A stretch of 64,000 bases of DNA from Stercorarius parasiticus (taxonomy: Eukaryota > Chordata > Aves > Charadriiformes > Stercorariidae). Shown here piece after piece: positions 59,518 to 64,000 of this stretch; position 1 is the first letter of the stretch, and each line of letters starts with the position of its first letter. The notes below the pieces were generated by a model. That model did no database searches. It saw only the letters and a list, made by a program, of their open reading frames with translations, and was not told the origin of the DNA. A program made the position numbers and the translations under genes. The stretch covers positions 327,176 through 391,175 of the forward strand of contig VWZL01002554.1 in NCBI GenBank assembly GCA_013396915.1, written 5' to 3'.

Positions 59518-62500
59518 CTTGCTTCCGGTTTTGCAGAATACCTCATGAGTCTCGCATCTCACAATACTGTCCCTACTGATTGCCCAGAACAAAAAGCATC
59601 TTGTGATCAGGATTAAGCAGATTTAGTGATGCCCCCCACAAACGGACCATAGTTTTGCTTGAGACAGCTGTGTTTACTGAACACTGCCAAAACAAGTAAA
59701 AAGAAAAAAAGGCAAAACAAAAAAAACCCACTTTTTTCTTTTGATCTCAATCCTGATAAATCCTTTCTGATAGAGTTAATGATATCACTTGACGTGTGAT
59801 CACCTCTGAGCTGTTCATACATGTTAAGACTTATCCAGTGATGCCAGACATATGAGGACAGCAAACGCTGTAGCAGTTTCTCTGTTAGGAGACCATATGC
59901 TGAGGTTCTTTCTGAAGTAAGCAGTCGCTGAAGTCCTTAGGAGCACACGCTACTGAGGCACTCAAACCTTAGCATAACAGAGTTTTTGCTACAGGAAGGA
60001 CTTCCTGTACCACTGTATGCGCAGTTTGTGAATGCTCTTCAAGTACCCACTTAAGATGCAAGTTTAAGTATGCAAATGTATCCGGGCTTTAAAAATGATG
60101 GCTAGATTCTGCAGAACTTAATAACACCAGTATAAAAAGATTTTTTTTTCCCTCACTGATTTCAGAAAGCTTTGACTTAGTGGTCACGAGTAGCTATCAT
60201 GATGTATAGAGCAGAGTAAGCGCATTACAGGACGCGTCTGAGGATTGCAGTGCCTAACCTACAGGAAAGATTTGGCTTGAGCATCCTTGGCCTCTGAGCA
60301 ACTGTCAGACCTCACAGAACTCTCCAGGTAGTAGCTGGCTTTTGCTAAGCAAGATTTGGGTATTCTGTTGCTGAAAATGTCTTCCCATTATTAAGTCACA
60401 GCCTTGCATAGTGTGTTTGTGGCTTTGTTACATAGCCTCGCTTTTATGAACTTTCAATGTTTATCAGAAAATAATAGTACTTGCTAATACTATTCAGTGT
60501 GGCAGAAGTATGGGAAAAATATGGCAGAAACATGCCAAAGCAAAGCTACAAACATGTTCAATGTGATGCAATACATATATTTTTTTAAAAAAAACCTGTC
60601 CAGACAGAGGTAGTATGCGATTTTCTTTGAGTGTGCTGAAGTTAAACAAGCAAAAAAGATTTATGAAAATGACAAAATGAGGAGTACTTATAATGAGGCA
60701 TAAAATGGATTTTAAAATGTGGATGAAGGTCCTTACTGTTATCAGTGCATAACACTATATTTATTACAAAAATCTGGTAGTGATTTCCTGTAAATTACAA
60801 TTTGTGAAATACCACTGGATTTGGAATAACAAATTTTACATTTTTGCTTTGATAATTCATTTCCCTCAAAGCACAAAAAACTTTGGCATTGTATCACATT
60901 AATATTCATATTCTACTTTCTATCTGCTAAGTTTCTTTTTCATAGTTGAAAGTTAATGGTCCACCTGACCCTTACATCTCTACAAGTGCTTTGTTCAGCT
61001 TTCTACATAAATGCTCATAGTACAATGGCAATCCAAAAATAAAATCTTACTAAAATGTGTTTTTGTTGAATGCTGTTGTGAAATGTTTTGGAGAACCTAC
61101 AACTTATAATGTGTCAAGCTTTAACAAACATTGTTATAGTAACGGCATTTGCTGACAGTTTATTCTGAGAATTATAACAGAAATTAAATCTCACATTTCA
61201 GTTACAATGATTTGGCAACTGATATTTTTTTTATTTTTCTTTTTACCTGACAGATGGCTGGTCAAATAACCAATATAGCTGATGGCTAATCTCTTTTTAA
61301 TTTTTATGTTACAGAGGAGAAAATTGGCACTTGTAAATCCTGACTGGCTGCTGCTGCTATTTTTTTTTTTTTTTTTTCTGAAGAGTGACTCCAGATTTAT
61401 GGTGGTAGAAATGAGAGCTAAATCTGTCCAACATAGGTTATGGCATGTGCAAAGCAGTACTGCTAGGATGGATGAATGCAGCATAATGTTATGATTTAAT
61501 GCCTTGTGGTTAAGTATGTGTTGTAATAGGTGCGCTACTGATATCTACTGAGTGATTGTCTTTTGGACCATAATTTTTGGGAAGCTGAGACACCCAGTAC
61601 AGATGGGAGAGATACATGATGTGACAGAGTGTATTAAGGGCTGATTTTCAAAACTGTTGATAATTCAGCATGTTCCACAGACATCACTAGAAAGTGCTGG
61701 TTAATTAACATATATGAAAATCTAATATTGTCCATTTACTAGCTGTTTTCAGTAGTGATCATCATGCCCTGTGTGACAATATTATTTCCAGCCTAGGTAC
61801 CACAGTAGCTGACAGAGCTGGGTCTCTTAGAACTCCAGAAATGGTATAATACTGCACTTTCCATCTATGAACGAGGTATTTCTTGGACACTGATTCCCAG
61901 CCTGTTTGCCAAGCTTCTCATGTTAGGCTCAGCTGCAGTATTTCAAGCAATTATTTCTCTTTGCTTGATGATTTGCTCAGATTGCAGGGCTGCTGCTGCT
62001 GTTGCTGCCTTCTAATCATCTGGAGAGCCTGCAAGCATCCAGCAGAGCTTATCAGCTTGGCCTCCACACTTCATCTGAAGCATGCTTGTGCCTCACTGAC
62101 TGGGAACTGCTTCTCTAGGAAGTCCTTGGATGCAAGGAACTAGTCCCAGAGTTAATGTGGCTCTGTTATACCCCTGCTGATGCTGGCCAGTTGGAAATGC
62201 AGTCTGGTTCCTTGCATTATGTGTGTTTAGTAGAAGAAAAAAAGACATTCCTGCCTGAATTTTGTTGTCTCACTTACTGAAGTAGTACAAGAAATGCCAT
62301 TGTACTCTTTTGCAATCTGTCTTTGCTCTTCCCCACACCTGGCTGTACAGACTAAAATGAATAGCACCAGGATTGTAAATACAACCTAACAATAATAAAA
62401 ACATATCATGTTGCAACTAACCACAGTCAAGTACTGTAGTCTGGAGGTGGGATGAACTCCCTTAAAGAACACATGCTTTGAAGAAGTTTAAACTGTAATA

Positions 62501-63923
62501 TTGGCGAGATAAGAAGGGTTATCTTCTGTACTCGGTGTTGTGATTTTTTAGTGCCAAAATGTAGGAAAGGCAGATACACTCATAGTGACCTTTTCCAGCA
62601 CCCACTTTGCCCATCTAAAGTTAAATTCCACCTAATAGACAATAGCTCACTAGTCTTTGTAGCCTTCAAATCAGTTTTTGAGCACTGATGTATCTTGACT
62701 CATCCAGTCTGAGATCATTTGGTTGAAAAGAGAAATAAATTTCTGAAGCAGGCATGGAATATGCTGTACTTCAATCCTGCTTATTCCTCTTGACAGGTAC
62801 CAAGAATAGTTCAATTTCCCTTGTAATATGCAAGAAGTGTTTTGGGTTTTTTTTCTCAAATACCCAGAGTATTGAGCCACATAACAAATCAGCATCATTA
62901 GCTTTCCTTTGGTTAACTGGTGAAGATGAAAGTATTTCTGGCCCTCAAACCTCAATAATAAAATAAATTTAAATTCTTTTCCTTGTGTTAAGTTTTGTCT
63001 GGATTTGTTCTTCCTTTAGTCAGTGTTTGCAGAATCCAGATTAACTTTGATCTTTTTGCCTTGCCGATAAACCTGCATGAGTCCAGACTCGAGTGTGTTC
63101 AATTTTCAGATCATAACCCTCAATCATATCCATCTAGATAGCTCTGTTAACTTGGTGTAGCTGTGCCAAATTACATCATCTGACAGCCTAGCCTGATAGT
63201 CTCATTAAAAATCAGAAGTAAAGCAATTGTATCATAATCTGTGTTACTTATTATAAACTAATCACCAAATTGTAGCATGATCTGAAGATATAGAAATACA
63301 GTTGTGACATTATGAACTAATGACACCTCTTGGGTCCCCATTATTCTCTAGACTTGAGGTGCTGCAGAGTGTTATATGGTGGGGAGCCCAGGCACAATGT
63401 GAGCACCTACTGAGACACCTTCATCAGCCCTGTTCCGCTCCACCACTGACCAGAGAGCTGCTAACAGCCCCTTTTTTGACTGGCATACAAGTGACTTACT
63501 TTCATGACAATAGTGTCATAGCAGCCTACAGTCTGTCCAAAGGTGAGGCAGTTAGATTGCTTACTGCGTATTTTTTGGCTATGCAGTTCATAGAAGAAGG
63601 GCTGATAGTAGGAAGTAGGAGGTCCAATACTAAAATCTCTCCTATTAGATCTGGTATAATTACCATAAAATCATCCTATCATTTGAGACAGTCCGACAAC
63701 ATAGTACTGCGTATTTAACAGTTGCAATGGTAAAATATTTAGGAAAGAATAGGAACAGTACAAACTTTTATGACACTTTTACTATATCTACTGATGACAG
63801 CTACTTTCAGGTCAGGTAATTTCCCCCACTTGATGTAGTCTGTCTATCTAGTAACCTTCCATGGATCTCTCTTCCAAAGTCTAGTATAGTTTCTTCTTGA
63901 AACATCATAGAGTTTTTGCACGC

Positions 63924-64000
63924 TGTCATGGTTTTGGCCGGATTGGCCAATCAGAACGACAGATCTATTGGCGCCCAACGTGGGGCTCGACTGTGGCCCA
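63924..64000 (+). mobile_element. Edge of an endogenous retrovirus or LTR element with tRNA-Lys primer-binding site
   Basis: Positions 63969-63986 are an exact 18-nt tRNA-Lys(1,2) primer-binding site, as used by several betaretrovirus-like and other retroviruses. From 63924 the sequence begins TGTCATGGTTTTGG, like the start of common avian LTRs, and GACA at 63958-63961 mirrors TGTC, but only 45 nt separate 63924 from the primer-binding site. That is far too short for an ordinary LTR. Either the LTR is deleted to a stub or the 5' LTR starts elsewhere. The element is in sense orientation to ANO2 and continues past the window. Its coding state cannot be judged here. Confidence 0.8.
63969..63986 (+). 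promoter_or_regulatory. Retroviral primer-binding site, tRNA-Lys(1,2) type
   Basis: An 18-nt perfect match to the known Lys(1,2) primer-binding sequence starts with TGGCGCCCAACG. In a retrovirus this is where the host tRNA 3' end anneals to start minus-strand DNA synthesis. Confidence 0.93.

Larger units (their letters stand above)
42618..64000 (+). other. ANO2: ANO2 intron 3 (start; continues beyond the window)
   Basis: Over 21 kb contains no exon I can recognise. I looked for the next conserved anoctamin block (a stretch like IHAPW in human) and did not find it. The region holds simple repeats, a possible degraded CR1 piece near 53216, the 45-nt alternating tract at 52244, the assembly gap at 45580 and the retroviral edge at 63924. 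Several open frames of 130-170 codons occur, for example 50879-51310 (+) and 56453-56965 (-); none shows a domain pattern. A very short exon could have been missed. Confidence 0.7.

Noticed and set aside
63320..63718. 132-codon open frame just before the retroviral edge as a viral gene
   Set aside because: It lies upstream of the primer-binding site, where no retroviral coding region should be, and shows no gag, pol or env motif.
1..64000. CRISPR arrays, operons, bacterial mobile elements or defence systems
   Set aside because: The sequence is vertebrate, with spliced genes and CR1 elements; no regularly spaced direct repeats or prokaryotic genes are present.

Overview
This window is nuclear DNA of a bird, judged from sequence alone. 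It is AT-rich and intron-dominated. It contains two CR1 LINE fragments with the typical avian CR1 3' end and ORF2 C-terminal signature. It ends in a retroviral tRNA-Lys(1,2) primer-binding site. Species cannot be fixed. Only two genes are firmly supported, both on the + strand and in the VWF-ANO2 neighbour order known from other amniotes.

Layout. 1-4941 is an upstream VWF intron. 4942-26055 holds the last nine coding exons of von Willebrand factor (335 residues plus stop), followed by a short 3' UTR with an AATAAA signal at 26191. All nine exons join in phase. They cover the end of the RGD-bearing VWC module, two further VWC modules and the complete 11-cysteine C-terminal cystine knot that dimerises VWF. 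26213-31930 is intergenic and holds weak but phase-compatible exon-like pieces on the - strand (27819-29375) that belong to neither neighbour. 32019-42617 carries the first three coding exons of anoctamin-2 (ANO2): 19, 185 and 402 nt, 202 residues in all, entirely within the cytosolic N-terminal region. 42618-64000 is the start of ANO2 intron 3; no further ANO2 exon was found, so the transmembrane part lies beyond the window.

Repeats and odd structure. CR1 fragments lie at 17040-17482 (+, VWF intron) and 41161-41884 (-, ANO2 intron 2, about 330 nt before exon 3). A near-perfect 39-bp-arm hairpin lies at 40071-40152. A 45-nt uninterrupted purine-pyrimidine alternation with a CG core lies at 52244-52288. 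A 5-N assembly gap lies at 45580-45584. The edge of a retroviral element lies at 63924-64000.

The two genes do not act in one pathway. VWF is a secreted haemostatic multimer; ANO2 is a calcium-activated chloride channel. No prokaryote-type system, CRISPR array, operon or tRNA/rRNA gene was seen. Human VWF and ANO2 comparisons are from memory, not from a search. The most interesting leads are the possible - strand gene or pseudogene between VWF and ANO2, a frame-preserving alternative donor in the VWF cystine-knot exon, the long hairpin, and the retroviral edge.
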